Numbered from the stretch's first letter, positions 35,146-45,457 are shown. The stretch: 64,000 nucleotides of DNA from Schlesneria paludicola DSM 18645 (GCF_000255655.1 NZ_JH636436.1:1-64000); one strand, 5' to 3'. Program-made: numbers and translations. The notes: generated from the letters alone by a model not told the origin.

Positions 35146-37395
35146 ATGTTGAACCGCACTCGCCACTTCCTGCTCGTTGCCGTCGTCGCGATCGTCCTGA
35201 CATACCTTTTCTGGTGGCCCTTGTTCGCCGGCGCGGGTTTGATCGGTGGAGACCTCTATCCCTATTTCTTTCCGCAGAAAGCGTTCTACGCCGACTGCCT
35301 GAAGGCGGGCGTGTTTCCGCTGTGGAATCATCTGACAGGGTTTGGTTACCCGGTTCTGGGCGAGAGCCAGACCGGTGCCGCGTTCCCGCTGCACTTGCTG
35401 TTCTACTCCTGCTTCGATCTGAATACCGCGTACAACATCGAGCATCTGCTGCATTACCTAATCTGCTTCGTAGGGACGTGGCTTCTGGCGAAACGTCTGC
35501 AGCTGACGAATGTCGGGGCTTATCTGGCTGCGATCGTATTCACTTTTGGCTGGTTTCCCGCGCGGGGTTGTTTGGAATGGGCGATTCTGACAGGGGCGTG
35601 GATGCCAGTCGCGCTATGGTGCGTTGAGGCGTTTCTGCAAACTCGACTGTGGCGGTTTGCGATCGGCTTGAGCGTCGCGTTGGGACTGCAATTGCTGGCA
35701 GGGCATTTCCACCTGGCCTTCATCACGCTACTGTTCATCGCGACGTACATTCCGTATCGAGTCTGGATAAGGTCCGACGCGGTGGCCGATCTGCCAGCGA
35801 CGGATGACTCTGCGCGTCGCCGGACGTTTCTCGTGGCGGCATTGATGTTGGCGGTCGTCGCGGGCGGCGGTTTGGCCGCAGTGCAATTGTTGCCCTCCTG
35901 GGAACTGAAGCAGCGGAGTTCGCGTGTCGCAACGAGTACCGACTATGACCCGGCATACGGACACATGCCGCCCGTATATGCCTCACAACTGATCGCTCCC
36001 TGGCAGTGGTACAACCTGTTGGAAGTCGATGAAGAGAATGTCGTTCGTGATCTGGCCGAGTTTGTGGCGCCCTGGCACTGGTTCGGACCGCGACAAAGTC
36101 CCATGAATCCGCAAAGCCTTTGCACGCTTGATGAAGCCGTACAGGGAAGTCGATTTGCCGCCCTGACTGCCGGAACCAATAAGGTCGAAGCCCATTGTTA
36201 TTGCGGGCTGATTCCCGTGGTCATGGCGCTGATTGCGATCGTCGAGTGGCTCAAGACAAAACGGCCGGGCACCCGTGTGAATGGAGCGGAATCGCTGCTC
36301 CAGCGGACCGCGGGATATTGGATCGTTGCCGGACTGTTTGGACTGGTCTATGCCACGGGGGTGTTGTTTCCGATCGGTCGCCTTCTGCCAGGTTTCAGCT
36401 TTTTTCGAGGTCCCGGGCGGTATGGTATCATGACGACCTTGGCGATCGCCCTGCTCGCCGGGCAGTTGCTCGGACAATGGTCTCGGCGATTCTCGAACGG
36501 TTGGATGCGGATCGCCGTGGTGAGTTTCCTTTTCGCTTCGACGTGCGGTGATTTGTGGCTGGTCAGTCGAATGGTGAAGTACACGGTGATGGTGTCGCCT
36601 CCGCGGATTTCCTTCCGTGAATCGAGCGAAGTTCGGCAACGATTGCTCGCGGAACCATCAATGCCGCGGATGCTTGCACCCGGCCCCAACGTCGGGAATC
36701 TCTTGGGGGTGTCATGCGTTCCCTGGTATCTGGGGATTGCTCCTGCGGAGTACGTTGACCCCCAGAACGCGATCCCTCCCGTTCCGAAGCCTTTGGGCAA
36801 GAACCGACCCACACCGGGTTCGCCAGAGTTGAATGAGTGGCTCAGACGCTCGGGCGTCACGCATGTGCTGAACTTCGAACCACTCGAAGAATCGTCGTGG
36901 AATGTTGAGTTGATGTGGCGCGGTGTCGATCCGTTCTTGAACCGCGTCTGGGCGCGCGACGAACCGATCTTCCTGTACCGATTCCGTCCCGATCCGAATG
37001 GGGGGCCCAATGGCTCGCTTCCAACCCGCGCGTCGACGATCACGGGAACTCCGCGTGTCGATGCACCGGACTGGCAGCAGGCACGCATCAATGAACGTCG
37101 ACTGACGTTGGGTGCGGAGCTCAATGAGTCGACGCGAATGGTGCTGACAGAACTGGCGTATCCAGGATGGACGGCGCGCCAAGGAACCGCCGAGTTAGCG
37201 GTCATGAACCAGGGACTGTTCCGATCCGTGGAACTGCTGCCTGGCGGTTCGTCGGAAATTCAGTGGTCGTACCGACCATGGAGCGTCTATCTCGGCGCGG
37301 TGATCAGTCTGGCAACGTTGCTGATCCTGGCAGCGATTGCTCACGTAAGGTTCTGGCATCCGGGTTTGGTCAATCGATGGCTGAAGAGTGCGTGA
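35146..37395 (+). CDS. YfhO-like polytopic membrane protein
   Basis: 749 aa with roughly a dozen hydrophobic segments: an N-terminal TM (about 7-26), a conserved acidic periplasmic loop (LIGGDLYPYFFPQKAFY, then PLWNHLTGFGYPVLGESQTG), many TMs to about residue 450, a soluble part (about 470-690) and a last TM (about 722-742). The GD..Y.fP loop and topology resemble YfhO/GT39-like lipid-linked-sugar glycosyltransferases of cell-envelope synthesis. The substrate is unknown. Confidence 0.78.
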   Translation: MLNRTRHFLLVAVVAIVLTYLFWWPLFAGAGLIGGDLYPYFFPQKAFYADCLKAGVFPLWNHLTGFGYPVLGESQTGAAFPLHLLFYSCFDLNTAYNIEHLLHYLICFVGTWLLAKRLQLTNVGAYLAAIVFTFGWFPARGCLEWAILTGAWMPVALWCVEAFLQTRLWRFAIGLSVALGLQLLAGHFHLAFITLLFIATYIPYRVWIRSDAVADLPATDDSARRRTFLVAALMLAVVAGGGLAAVQLLPSWELKQRSSRVATSTDYDPAYGHMPPVYASQLIAPWQWYNLLEVDEENVVRDLAEFVAPWHWFGPRQSPMNPQSLCTLDEAVQGSRFAALTAGTNKVEAHCYCGLIPVVMALIAIVEWLKTKRPGTRVNGAESLLQRTAGYWIVAGLFGLVYATGVLFPIGRLLPGFSFFRGPGRYGIMTTLAIALLAGQLLGQWSRRFSNGWMRIAVVSFLFASTCGDLWLVSRMVKYTVMVSPPRISFRESSEVRQRLLAEPSMPRMLAPGPNVGNLLGVSCVPWYLGIAPAEYVDPQNAIPPVPKPLGKNRPTPGSPELNEWLRRSGVTHVLNFEPLEESSWNVELMWRGVDPFLNRVWARDEPIFLYRFRPDPNGGPNGSLPTRASTITGTPRVDAPDWQQARINERRLTLGAELNESTRMVLTELAYPGWTARQGTAELAVMNQGLFRSVELLPGGSSEIQWSYRPWSVYLGAVISLATLLILAAIAHVRFWHPGLVNRWLKSA

Positions 37396-37465
37396 AGGTG
37401 CATCGTTGCCGGACGCTTCTGTCGTCCCGATTTGGCTGCATTCGCGAACCCAATCGCCCCGTGAT

Positions 37466-38380
37466 TCAGTAGTCGACTCGCATCAAGTACAGCCCCTGTG
37501 GGGGCGCGGTTTCACCGGCATGCGTTCGATCACCCGTCTCGAGAATTCGTCGCATGTCCTCGGGCGTCCATCGTCCGCGTCCCACATGAATCAACGTGCC
37601 GACGATGGCGCGAACCATGTTGTAAAGAAAACCGTCGGCCTGAACGTCGAAGCAAACGAAAGACGGTTCGACATCTGCAGGCGTCGCACTGGCAACTGGA
37701 CCGCTGGCCTGGCGTGGCTCTCCGGGAACAGTTGGAGCAAGATCCTCCCAGACGTCCCAGCCAGCGGCGCGACTGACGCTGGCGTGCATGATTGTCCGCA
37801 CACTTGAGGATCGATTCGGCCAGTTCGACTCAAAGCAACGAAAGTCGTGAGTTCCAACGAGATACTGGACGGCGGCATGCATCGCATCATGGTCCAAACG
37901 TGAACGCTGCCACAACACGGCATTTCTGAGGAACGGTCGTCGAATCACACTGTTGTGGATGACGTATCGATACCATTTCCGCTGGGCATCATATCGGGCA
38001 TTGAAACCTTCGGGCGCGGGCTGTACGTCCCGCACAACAATCTCATCGGGAAGATATTGGGCGAGGCCATGCAGAAAGGCGTGACTTGGCGCAGTCGATG
38101 TGGTCGAGAAGCTGACGACCTGCCCGAGCGCATGGACACCGGCGTCAGTGCGGCCCGATGCCACCGCTTTGATCGGTTCGCGGGTGAACTGCGTGAGTGC
38201 CTCTTCAACGACGGATTGCAGCGAAACCCCGTTGGGCTGAATCTGCCAGCCGCAATAGTTCGTGCCGTCGTAGGCGACGGTCATTCGCCAGGTGTGGCGG
38301 GGGAGTTCGATCGAGGCGCGTGTGTCGGACTGTTGAGTCTCGCTGGGGGGCGCAGGGACCCCATGAATGTCCGCCGACAT
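37466..38380 (-). CDS. truA: tRNA pseudouridine synthase A
   Basis: About 304 aa from the ATG at 38380 (MSADIHGVPAPPS), which begins 23 bp after the upstream cysteine desulfurase; a longer frame overlapping that gene is unlikely. It converts U38-U40 of the anticodon stem. The catalytic block ASGRTDAGVHALGQVVSF contains the essential Asp; YDGTNYCGWQ, RKWYRYVIHN and GFLYNMVRAIVGTLIHVG.GR are standard. There is an insertion of about 30 residues (EDLAPTVPGEPRQASG) before the last strand and an N-terminal tail of about 30 residues before the usual start. Confidence 0.95.
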   Translation of the reverse strand: MSADIHGVPAPPSETQQSDTRASIELPRHTWRMTVAYDGTNYCGWQIQPNGVSLQSVVEEALTQFTREPIKAVASGRTDAGVHALGQVVSFSTTSTAPSHAFLHGLAQYLPDEIVVRDVQPAPEGFNARYDAQRKWYRYVIHNSVIRRPFLRNAVLWQRSRLDHDAMHAAVQYLVGTHDFRCFESNWPNRSSSVRTIMHASVSRAAGWDVWEDLAPTVPGEPRQASGPVASATPADVEPSFVCFDVQADGFLYNMVRAIVGTLIHVGRGRWTPEDMRRILETGDRTHAGETAPPQGLYLMRVDY

Positions 38381-38403
38381 CCGTTCTGCGGGGCCGTCAG
38401 GAT

Positions 38404-39540
38404 CTACCGCAGACACTGGACGATCTCCGCAATTCGACGTGCCGCTTCGTCCACTTCCGCCTCGGCTGTCAGGCAACTGAGCGTGATGCGCAGGGCCGAC
38501 TTGAAGACTTCGGGTGGCAAGCCCATCGCGACGAGAATCGGCGTCGGTTCGATCGAGCCGCTGGCGCACGCGCTTCCCAGCGAGCAGCAAACGCCGTCCA
38601 GATCGAGTGCTACCAGCAATGCTTCACCGTCGACACCGGGGAACGAGATATTCAAGGTATTGGGAAGTCGCGGGGCGTCTTTTCCATTCACGACGGTCGG
38701 TGCCGCCCGTTGTTCGAGCTGCGTTTGCAGGCGATCGCGCAGGCTCGTCACCCGTGCCGTTCGTTCGGCCTGCGATTGATGCCAAAGCTCCAGTGCTTTG
38801 GCCATTCCCGCGACAAGCGCGACCGATTCTGTCCCGGCCCGGCGCCCTGTTTCTTGCAAGCCGCCCACTGGAAAGTCCGCGGACAGTTTCACACCGTCGC
38901 GAATCAGCAGCCCGCCGATTCCACGCGGACCATGAAACTTGTGCGCTCCGAAACTGAGCGTGTGAGCCCCCAGTTCGCGAAAGTGGATCGGTAGTTTTCC
39001 GACAGCCTGAACGCCGTCGAGATGGACGGCAAAGTGACTGAGGTTGGCTTCGCGGACCAGCGGTTCAATCGCTTGAATCACGCCCGTTTCGTTGTGAGCC
39101 AGGATGACCGCCGCCAGCCGGACGTTGTTCGAACTTAGACCGTTCCAATCGGAACTGGACGTGTCGAACAGGCCGGAATAATCGACGGGCAATGAGATCC
39201 GCTTCCAACCCTGGCGTTCGCGTACGCGGCAGGCCTCCAGGTTCGATGGGTGTTCGCCCGGCGACGTCGCGATCGTCCCGGCAGGGCCGGATGTGAGTCC
39301 ATAGACCGCAAGATTGTTGGCTTCGGTTCCCCCGCTGGTGAAGACCAGTTCTTGAGGAGCCGCCCCCAACAGACTCGCGATTTGTTCGCGGCTGTCCTCG
39401 AGCACTCGACGCGCTTTGCGACCCAGGCCGTGCCGACTGCTGGGATTGCCGTACGTCTCACGCAGATGAGACGCGACGGTTTCAACGACTTCCGGCAGGG
39501 GCTGTGTCGTGGCGTTGTTATCGAGATAAATTTCAGACAC
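38404..39540 (-). CDS. Cysteine desulfurase (NifS/IscS family)
   Basis: About 378 aa. The start is placed at the GTG giving MSEIYLDNNATTQPL, the usual family start; a TTG 12 bp upstream is possible. A PLP enzyme taking sulfur from cysteine for Fe-S clusters or tRNA thiolation. Seen: SSRHGLGRKARRVLE, FTSGGTEANNLAV, HNETG, the PLP-binding lysine in SFGAHKFHGPRGIGGL and the catalytic cysteine loop GSACASGSIEPTP. It forms a likely unit with truA downstream (23-bp gap) and the LarA-like gene just behind. Confidence 0.95.
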   Translation of the reverse strand: MSEIYLDNNATTQPLPEVVETVASHLRETYGNPSSRHGLGRKARRVLEDSREQIASLLGAAPQELVFTSGGTEANNLAVYGLTSGPAGTIATSPGEHPSNLEACRVRERQGWKRISLPVDYSGLFDTSSSDWNGLSSNNVRLAAVILAHNETGVIQAIEPLVREANLSHFAVHLDGVQAVGKLPIHFRELGAHTLSFGAHKFHGPRGIGGLLIRDGVKLSADFPVGGLQETGRRAGTESVALVAGMAKALELWHQSQAERTARVTSLRDRLQTQLEQRAAPTVVNGKDAPRLPNTLNISFPGVDGEALLVALDLDGVCCSLGSACASGSIEPTPILVAMGLPPEVFKSALRITLSCLTAEAEVDEAARRIAEIVQCLR

Positions 39541-39576
39541 GACAGCACTCAATCAATGTCAGGAAGCCCGGAATCA

Positions 39577-40842
39577 TCAATGCGAAACAGGTCGCAGATT
39601 GCCATCGGAATCGAAACTCATTTCTGCAGGAGCAGAGATCTGTTCCAGGTCATCGCGACCAACCAGTTGTGGCAAGTACGCTTCACTGATGACAACTTCG
39701 CCCAGATGCAAAGTGTCAGAAATCTGAACGACTCGCGCATTCTGCGGCTCGACCAGTCCGCACGTTTGCAGGGCATTCGTGACGACTTCGCGGTCTGTGT
39801 CGTAGGCGATGGGGATCATGGCGGCCGTCGGGTGCAGGCCGGTGATACAGTTGATGTTGGTGATCTTGCGATCGATCGCGTCGGCGGTTCGCTGGTTGGT
39901 GAATTCGCTCAGGCCGATACCGGTCGCGTTGCCGTGGGTTTCCTCCGTCATCCCACGAACAAAGATTCGCTTGCAACGCACCGCGTCGCGATCGGTTCCC
40001 GCGTGATCGTTAAATTTGCGGCCGACGACGTTCGTATCGAGTCCCGTCCCGCTAATGTTCTTTCCGATCTGGTCGATAATCAAGAGATCGACGTAGGGGA
40101 AAGGCAATCGAGGCAGCCACTGGCTGGCCAGCTTGAGCAACTCTTTTTCACGTTCGAGGAAACGCGTCGGCGCCACGGCTTCGATCAGAGCCGTTTCATC
40201 GTAGGCGTTTTCGACGATGGCCAGACCGCCCGCGACGCGGCACTTCGCGATGACCGATGCGGCAACCGCGGTGATAATGTCCATAAAGCTGTAGTCGGCA
40301 ATCGCGCGGTGATAGATCTTGGCCCCTTCATGCTTGCCAAGTCCGATCAGCATCATCTTGTGAAGGCCGGATTCGACTTCGCCGACGAATCCCGTGTGCG
40401 GCTTCACGCGACCGACAACGAAGACGTGATCGGCAAGCGAGGCATGCTTGTCGAAGTGAACGGGGATTCCCTGCGGCGTCTTGTCGACGATGACTGTTTC
40501 CATCGAGGCGCGCAGTTCACAACCCATCTTTTCGGGTGTGATTCCGTAATGTTCGAGGAGTTGCGTTTGCCCGGCCGCCGTCCCGCCGCCATGACTTCCC
40601 ATCGCCGGAACGATAAAGGGGATCGCCCCCAGCGATTTGAAGTGGTCGACGACCGTGCGCGTAATCACCCCGATATGTGCAATGCCTCGGCTGCCGGCCG
40701 TAATGGCGACCGATTGTCCAGGTCGAATTCGTTCAGACAGGTTCAGTGCAACGAGTTGGTTTCGGACTTCGGCGGGAATGTCGGAGACACGTCGCGCGTC
40801 AAACTTTTGGCGAAGACGGAACATCCGCGGAAACTGCGACAT
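39577..40842 (-). CDS. LarA-like DUF2088 protein (nickel-pincer racemase family)
   Basis: About 421 aa from the ATG at 40842 (MSQFPRMFRLRQKF). The N-terminal part carries VAITAGSRGIAHIGVITRTVV and IPFIVPAMGSHGGGTAAGQ, followed by DHVFVVGRVKPHTGFVGEVESGLHKMMLIGLGKHEG, the DUF2088 pattern shared with lactate racemase LarA. Several planctomycete paralogues exist whose substrate is unknown. LarA requires the nickel-pincer cofactor built by LarB, LarC and LarE, none of which is in the window. It sits 37 bp upstream of the cysteine desulfurase start on the same strand. Confidence 0.82.
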   Translation of the reverse strand: MSQFPRMFRLRQKFDARRVSDIPAEVRNQLVALNLSERIRPGQSVAITAGSRGIAHIGVITRTVVDHFKSLGAIPFIVPAMGSHGGGTAAGQTQLLEHYGITPEKMGCELRASMETVIVDKTPQGIPVHFDKHASLADHVFVVGRVKPHTGFVGEVESGLHKMMLIGLGKHEGAKIYHRAIADYSFMDIITAVAASVIAKCRVAGGLAIVENAYDETALIEAVAPTRFLEREKELLKLASQWLPRLPFPYVDLLIIDQIGKNISGTGLDTNVVGRKFNDHAGTDRDAVRCKRIFVRGMTEETHGNATGIGLSEFTNQRTADAIDRKITNINCITGLHPTAAMIPIAYDTDREVVTNALQTCGLVEPQNARVVQISDTLHLGEVVISEAYLPQLVGRDDLEQISAPAEMSFDSDGNLRPVSH

Positions 40843-40895
40843 AGTTGCCCTATCGATGACTTCGGAATCGGAGTGTGAACGGTTCAAAACGCATA

Positions 40896-40921
40896 CGGGG
40901 CGATCGTGGTGGATCGCCCCG
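40896..40921. terminator. Hairpin between LRR lipoprotein and LarA-like genes
   Basis: 10-bp arms CGGGGCGATC / GATCGCCCCG with loop GTGGTG, in the 268-bp gap between two minus-strand genes and 54 bp before the LarA-like start. It may terminate the lipoprotein transcript or act in the leader of the downstream gene; there is no T tract. Confidence 0.4.
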
Positions 40922-41110
40922 CGACAGCATCAGGATGACCCCGTTGCTGGAAATCTAACCCACTTCATTCATCAGAATTGTTGCAGCGGATGGCCGACAA
41001 AGCTAGTGGCATCGCCACTCGGTCGTCACAGGCTCGAGCACATCGCCCGCGTGCTTGCGGGCATACTTGCGGCGAGCTCATCAGCGCGTGAATTTCGATT
41101 TGAAGCTCGT

Positions 41111-42289
41111 CTAGTTGATTTTCGTATCGGGCAGTGCGAGTGCCAGTTCGGCCATTCCTCTGGCGCTGATCGATGTTCCATGGACTCGCAGGATCTTCAA
41201 GTTTTTCATCTTCTTGATGAACGGCACCGCATCGTCGCCAATTCTCGAGCATTCGCCGATATGGAGTTCTTCGAGGTCTTTGCTTCCAAGCAGGGCCTTG
41301 AATCCCAGTGTCCCAAACAGGCTGGGGGTCTTACTGCAATTCAGGTACTTCAGATTCTTCATTCCCCTGACCATCGTCATCAGGCCTTCGTCGTCAAGCT
41401 GAGGGATTTCTCCCAACACCAGCTTTTCAACGGATTTAAAATTGCCAATAGCTTTCGCTCCCATTCCGTCGAGAGGGCATTTGAACAGCGACAATTCTTT
41501 CAGGTTCTTACCGCCACCCCGTTTTTGAGCGTGCGCCAATCCCCAGCCATGAATACCTGTCTCATTGAATTCGAGCACTTCAATCCCGGGCAACTTTCCG
41601 AGCGCGTCCAAGCCCTGGTCGGTAATCGGATTGTTCGAGAGCCTGAGCGAGACCAGGGTTTTCGCATTGCAGACCAGATCCAGCGAAACATCGTCGAGAT
41701 TCGTTCTCCGGATTTCCAGGTACTCCAGTGCCGGAAAAGCTCCAATCGCCTGGAATCCGGCCCGGGTCAGGTGACATCGTGAGAGTTCGAGCGATTTCAG
41801 GTTCGACAAACGTGAGAGTGCCGCCACGCCGACATCGTCGACGACGGTGTCACTGAGAATCAGGACTTCGAGCGCGGGGAGTTCGGCGATTTTCTCACAC
41901 GCTTCGTTCGTGACGCGCGTGGAACTCAGCCGCAGTTGACGCAGCTTCGAGAGCTTCGAAATTGAAGCAAACGCGGCACTGGTGACAGTGCTGAAATCCG
42001 CATTAATTTCCGTGATTTCATTAAGGCCTTCCGAGAGGCTGGTCAGTTGCGTGATCGCCGAGTCGTTGATTTCAGAGGGCTTCAGGGTCTTGAATTTCGC
42101 GACGATCTCCTGAGCACTCGGTGGAGGCGGTTGCACGACCTGCTGTACGACGGGAGGTGCAGGAGTGGGATTCGCTTCGGGTTCTGCCGGTTTACTGCCC
42201 CCGGTTAGTTCACCCCATGTGGGAATCTTGCCACAGCCGCTCAGTCCGAAGACAACGGCGCATGTCAGCCCGATGATCGCGATACGCAT
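41111..42289 (-). CDS. Leucine-rich-repeat lipoprotein
   Basis: About 392 aa from the ATG at 42289 (MRIAIIGLTCAVVFGLSGCGK), chosen because GGGCAGG precedes it and it gives a clean lipoprotein signal with lipobox LSGC. A Pro-rich linker (about 30-60) follows, then LRRs of the form L..L..L.LSSTRVTNEAC..I and L..L.LS.NPITDQGLDALG to the C-terminus. Likely anchored to a membrane as a binding scaffold. It resembles the LRR type of the secreted protein at 8241-10013 but is lipid-anchored. Confidence 0.87.
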   Translation of the reverse strand: MRIAIIGLTCAVVFGLSGCGKIPTWGELTGGSKPAEPEANPTPAPPVVQQVVQPPPPSAQEIVAKFKTLKPSEINDSAITQLTSLSEGLNEITEINADFSTVTSAAFASISKLSKLRQLRLSSTRVTNEACEKIAELPALEVLILSDTVVDDVGVAALSRLSNLKSLELSRCHLTRAGFQAIGAFPALEYLEIRRTNLDDVSLDLVCNAKTLVSLRLSNNPITDQGLDALGKLPGIEVLEFNETGIHGWGLAHAQKRGGGKNLKELSLFKCPLDGMGAKAIGNFKSVEKLVLGEIPQLDDEGLMTMVRGMKNLKYLNCSKTPSLFGTLGFKALLGSKDLEELHIGECSRIGDDAVPFIKKMKNLKILRVHGTSISARGMAELALALPDTKIN

Positions 42290-42889
42290 CTTGCCTGCCC
42301 TTTCTAAGCTCTTATCCGGAAATGACGAGAAATGAATGAGACCTGAAATGATGGAGAGCGACGAATGGATGGCCCGTGCATGAGTCAAACGATTTCTGAC
42401 GGGAAAGTAAACCTTTGTCTGGTGCGTAATTCGAAATCTTAACCGCATCTGACGAGAATATTCGTCTCAAGAATTCGAATTCCCGGTCGCGCTCAAGTCT
42501 GTCTGAACCCCGACATCAATCGAAGTGGGAACCGAAGAATCATTCAGAATGTCCGTGGGCGAATGCGTGAGTTGGGATATTATCAATACTGGCGGTCTGC
42601 GTTCGGCGAGACCAAGGTGTCGAACAAAGGCGCCGTGGTCGAGGGTGCTTGCCCGACTGGTAGTCGTTCGAGTATGTTGCCGGACGAAATTTCATGCTTG
42701 AAATGATCACCAAACTGGATCGGTTTGTGATCGCACCCCGCTGCTCGTTCGGACGCTGCCACAATGCGTGTGTGGTCGACATTCGGCGATGCGTGAGCCA
42801 CAATGAGCTGCCGCCGATGCCGTAAGAACTGACCCCGCCCGAAGCGACCCGCCATATCGACTACGAATCTGAATCACAGGATTATCACC
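42290..42889. other. Intergenic between divergent genes
   Basis: 600 bp between the LRR lipoprotein and the first PQQ-propeller gene, presumably holding both promoters. No supported gene or repeat. Confidence 0.5.
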
Positions 42890-45457
42890 ATGCCGCTGCG
42901 ATCTTGGTTTGTCTGCCTGTTCGGTTTACTGGTTGCACTGGCTGTTGACGCGAATTCGGGACGACTCGACGCGGCCGATCCTCTCGATTGGCCCTATTGG
43001 CGTGGCCCCGAGATGAACGGAATCTCGCGCGAGAAAGACCTGCCAAGTTCATGGTCGCCCGAAGGTGAAAACCTGATCTGGAGCAAGCCGGGACTCGGAA
43101 CGCGATCGACGCCGATCGTGATGAACGGCAATCTCTACACCATGGTCCGCCACAATCCCGCCACGACCAAAGAAGCCGAGAAGGTCGTCTGCGTCGATGC
43201 CGCGACCGGTGAAACGAAATGGGAAAGCATCTTTAATGCGTTCCTGACGGACGTTCCGGACACCCGCGTGGGTTGGTCGAGCGTGGTTGGCGATCCGGTA
43301 ACGGGCAACGTCTTCGCGCTGGGCGTCTGCGGCTACTTTCAGTGTCTGGATGGTGCGACCGGTAAGACGATCTGGTCGCATTCGATGAGCGAAGAGTATG
43401 GCCTGCTGAGCACGTATGGTGGACGAACCAACTTTCCGATTGTGTTCGACAATCTGGTCATCATCAGCGGCGTTGTGATCGGTTGGGGCGAAATGGCTCG
43501 ACCCGCGCATCGAATCATTGCGTTCGATAAGCGAAACGGACAGGCCGTCTGGTTCCAAAGCACGAAACCGTTTCCCGAAGATACGACCTACAGTTCTCCG
43601 GCGATCACCGTCATTAACGGCGAAGCCCAGTATGTCATCGGGTGCGGCGACGGCAGCGTCTACGGAATTCAGCCCCGCACCGGCAAGATCATCTGGAACT
43701 ACGACGTCTCGATTCGTGGAATCAACACGCCGCCCACGGTTGTTGGCAGCACCGTGCTGTGTGGTCACAGCGAAGAAAATCTCGACGACACCGCGATGGG
43801 GGCGCTGTTTGCAATCGACGCCTCCAAATCTGGAAACTTGACCAAGATCGGTGAACTCTGGCGCACTAAAGAAGAGTACATCGGCAAGACCGCTCCGCTG
43901 GTGATCGACGATCGAGTTTACTCGGTCGATGACGGTGGAATTTTCTTCGTCAATGATCTGAAGACGGGCAAGCAAATCGGTAAGAAGAAGATCGGCACAA
44001 TGGGGCGCGGAAGTCCCGTCTATGGCGATGGCAAGCTGTATGTCGTCGACGGGAACGGCCGGTGGTTCATCTTCACGCCGGATGCGAAAGGTCTGAAGCA
44101 GATTCACACTCTGCGACTCGAGCAGGGCGACGTCAATGCCTCGCCGATCATTTCGCATGGCCGAATCTATCTCGCCTGTGAAACGATGATGTACTGCATC
44201 GGCAAGCCCGATGTGAAACCGTCGGCCGATCCCATTCCGCCAATGCCGAAGGAATCGCCTGTTGATGAGGACAAAAAGCCTGCGACCGCCTTGGTTGTTC
44301 CGGTTGAATCGCTGCTGAAACCCGAAAACAAACAGCAATTCTCGGTTCAGCTTTACAACGCCAAAGGCCAGTTCTTGAAGGTCGCGGATGCCCGTGAAGC
44401 GAAGTACACCCTGCAGGGGCCTGGCACCATTGATGCCGCTGGCAAATACACCGGCCCCGGTGGAAAGGTGAACAACGCGGTTCTGGTCAACGCCGAAGTG
44501 GGCGAACTGAAAAGCCAGGCCCGCATCCGTGTCGTTCCCGAGATCACTGCCGAAACGCCGTGGTCGCTGACGTTTGATGACGGTGTGGTTCCCGTGACCG
44601 CGGTGGGGATTCGGTATCGTCACATCGCCATTGATCATGACTACTATCAGGATCTGCGATCCAAAGATCCGTTGGCCGCGAAGATGTACATCTACCTGAC
44701 GACTCAATTCACGAACGTTCCCGCACCAAAGGCGACTCTGGATGATTCGACGCCAGCCCAGGCCTTTACCGGGTTCAAGCGGTATCTGGGATTGATCGAA
44801 GCCATTTCCAATCAGGATCAGGCCAAAGAGAAACTCGATCCGTCCCTGAAGCTTCTGCAAAGCGATGGGGTGATTGCAAACTGGGAATGGACCGGAAATG
44901 ACAAGATTCCCGTCCAGTTGGTGATCGGCAAAGGAACGCGCAAGGTCGCTGGCAATGGGGTGCTGTGCAAGATCACGACGATCCCCAAGGGGACGCGAAG
45001 CCAGGGCTGGCTGGGACATCCCGGTTCCAAAAACTATACGATCCAGGCCGACGTTTTTGCGAATCCCACCGACGCAGGTATCGACGCCGACAAGAATGCG
45101 AAAACTCCGGATATCGGTCTGACCAATCAGCGGTATCGATTCGAGATGATGGGGGCCGCTCAGAAGCTCAAGTTGTATTCCTGGATTCCGCATGATCGCA
45201 AATTCCACGAAGTCGATTTCCCGTGGCAGACCGGTGTCTGGTACACCATGAAATTCATCGTCACGAACGAAACGCGTGATGGCGCACTTGTCTCGGTTTG
45301 CCAGGGCAAGGTCTGGAAGCGGGGTGAAGCCGAGCCTGAATCCTGGTCCATTGAGTGGGCTGACAGCCCCGCCAATGAAAACGGCAGCCCGGGATTGACG
45401 GGCAATGCGAAAGATGCCGAAATCTTCATCGATAACGTGAAGGTCACCCCACGCTAA
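42890..45457 (+). CDS. Exported PQQ-like beta-propeller protein with C-terminal lectin-like domain
   Basis: 855 aa with a Sec signal peptide (RSWFVCLFGLLVALAVDANSG). Residues about 30-440 form a BamB/PQQ-type propeller (WPYWRGPEMNGIS, CVDAATGETKWE, GDGSVYGIQPRTGKIIWNYD, repeated W-motifs). The remaining ~400 residues are a different module: an Ig-like piece (about 465-560) and a beta-rich part (about 730-855; GVWYTMKFIV, GNAKDAEIFIDNVKV) resembling concanavalin-type lectin folds. This is a typical planctomycete exported protein, perhaps carbohydrate-binding. A related propeller gene follows 90 bp later. Confidence 0.85.
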   Translation: MPLRSWFVCLFGLLVALAVDANSGRLDAADPLDWPYWRGPEMNGISREKDLPSSWSPEGENLIWSKPGLGTRSTPIVMNGNLYTMVRHNPATTKEAEKVVCVDAATGETKWESIFNAFLTDVPDTRVGWSSVVGDPVTGNVFALGVCGYFQCLDGATGKTIWSHSMSEEYGLLSTYGGRTNFPIVFDNLVIISGVVIGWGEMARPAHRIIAFDKRNGQAVWFQSTKPFPEDTTYSSPAITVINGEAQYVIGCGDGSVYGIQPRTGKIIWNYDVSIRGINTPPTVVGSTVLCGHSEENLDDTAMGALFAIDASKSGNLTKIGELWRTKEEYIGKTAPLVIDDRVYSVDDGGIFFVNDLKTGKQIGKKKIGTMGRGSPVYGDGKLYVVDGNGRWFIFTPDAKGLKQIHTLRLEQGDVNASPIISHGRIYLACETMMYCIGKPDVKPSADPIPPMPKESPVDEDKKPATALVVPVESLLKPENKQQFSVQLYNAKGQFLKVADAREAKYTLQGPGTIDAAGKYTGPGGKVNNAVLVNAEVGELKSQARIRVVPEITAETPWSLTFDDGVVPVTAVGIRYRHIAIDHDYYQDLRSKDPLAAKMYIYLTTQFTNVPAPKATLDDSTPAQAFTGFKRYLGLIEAISNQDQAKEKLDPSLKLLQSDGVIANWEWTGNDKIPVQLVIGKGTRKVAGNGVLCKITTIPKGTRSQGWLGHPGSKNYTIQADVFANPTDAGIDADKNAKTPDIGLTNQRYRFEMMGAAQKLKLYSWIPHDRKFHEVDFPWQTGVWYTMKFIVTNETRDGALVSVCQGKVWKRGEAEPESWSIEWADSPANENGSPGLTGNAKDAEIFIDNVKVTPR

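Noticed and set aside
36348-37205. 285-codon minus-strand frame
   Set aside because: Antisense to the YfhO-like membrane protein and without recognisable content.
39250-40878. 542-codon plus-strand frame
   Set aside because: Antisense to the cysteine desulfurase and LarA-like genes, both strongly supported; it arises from codon bias in GC-rich DNA.
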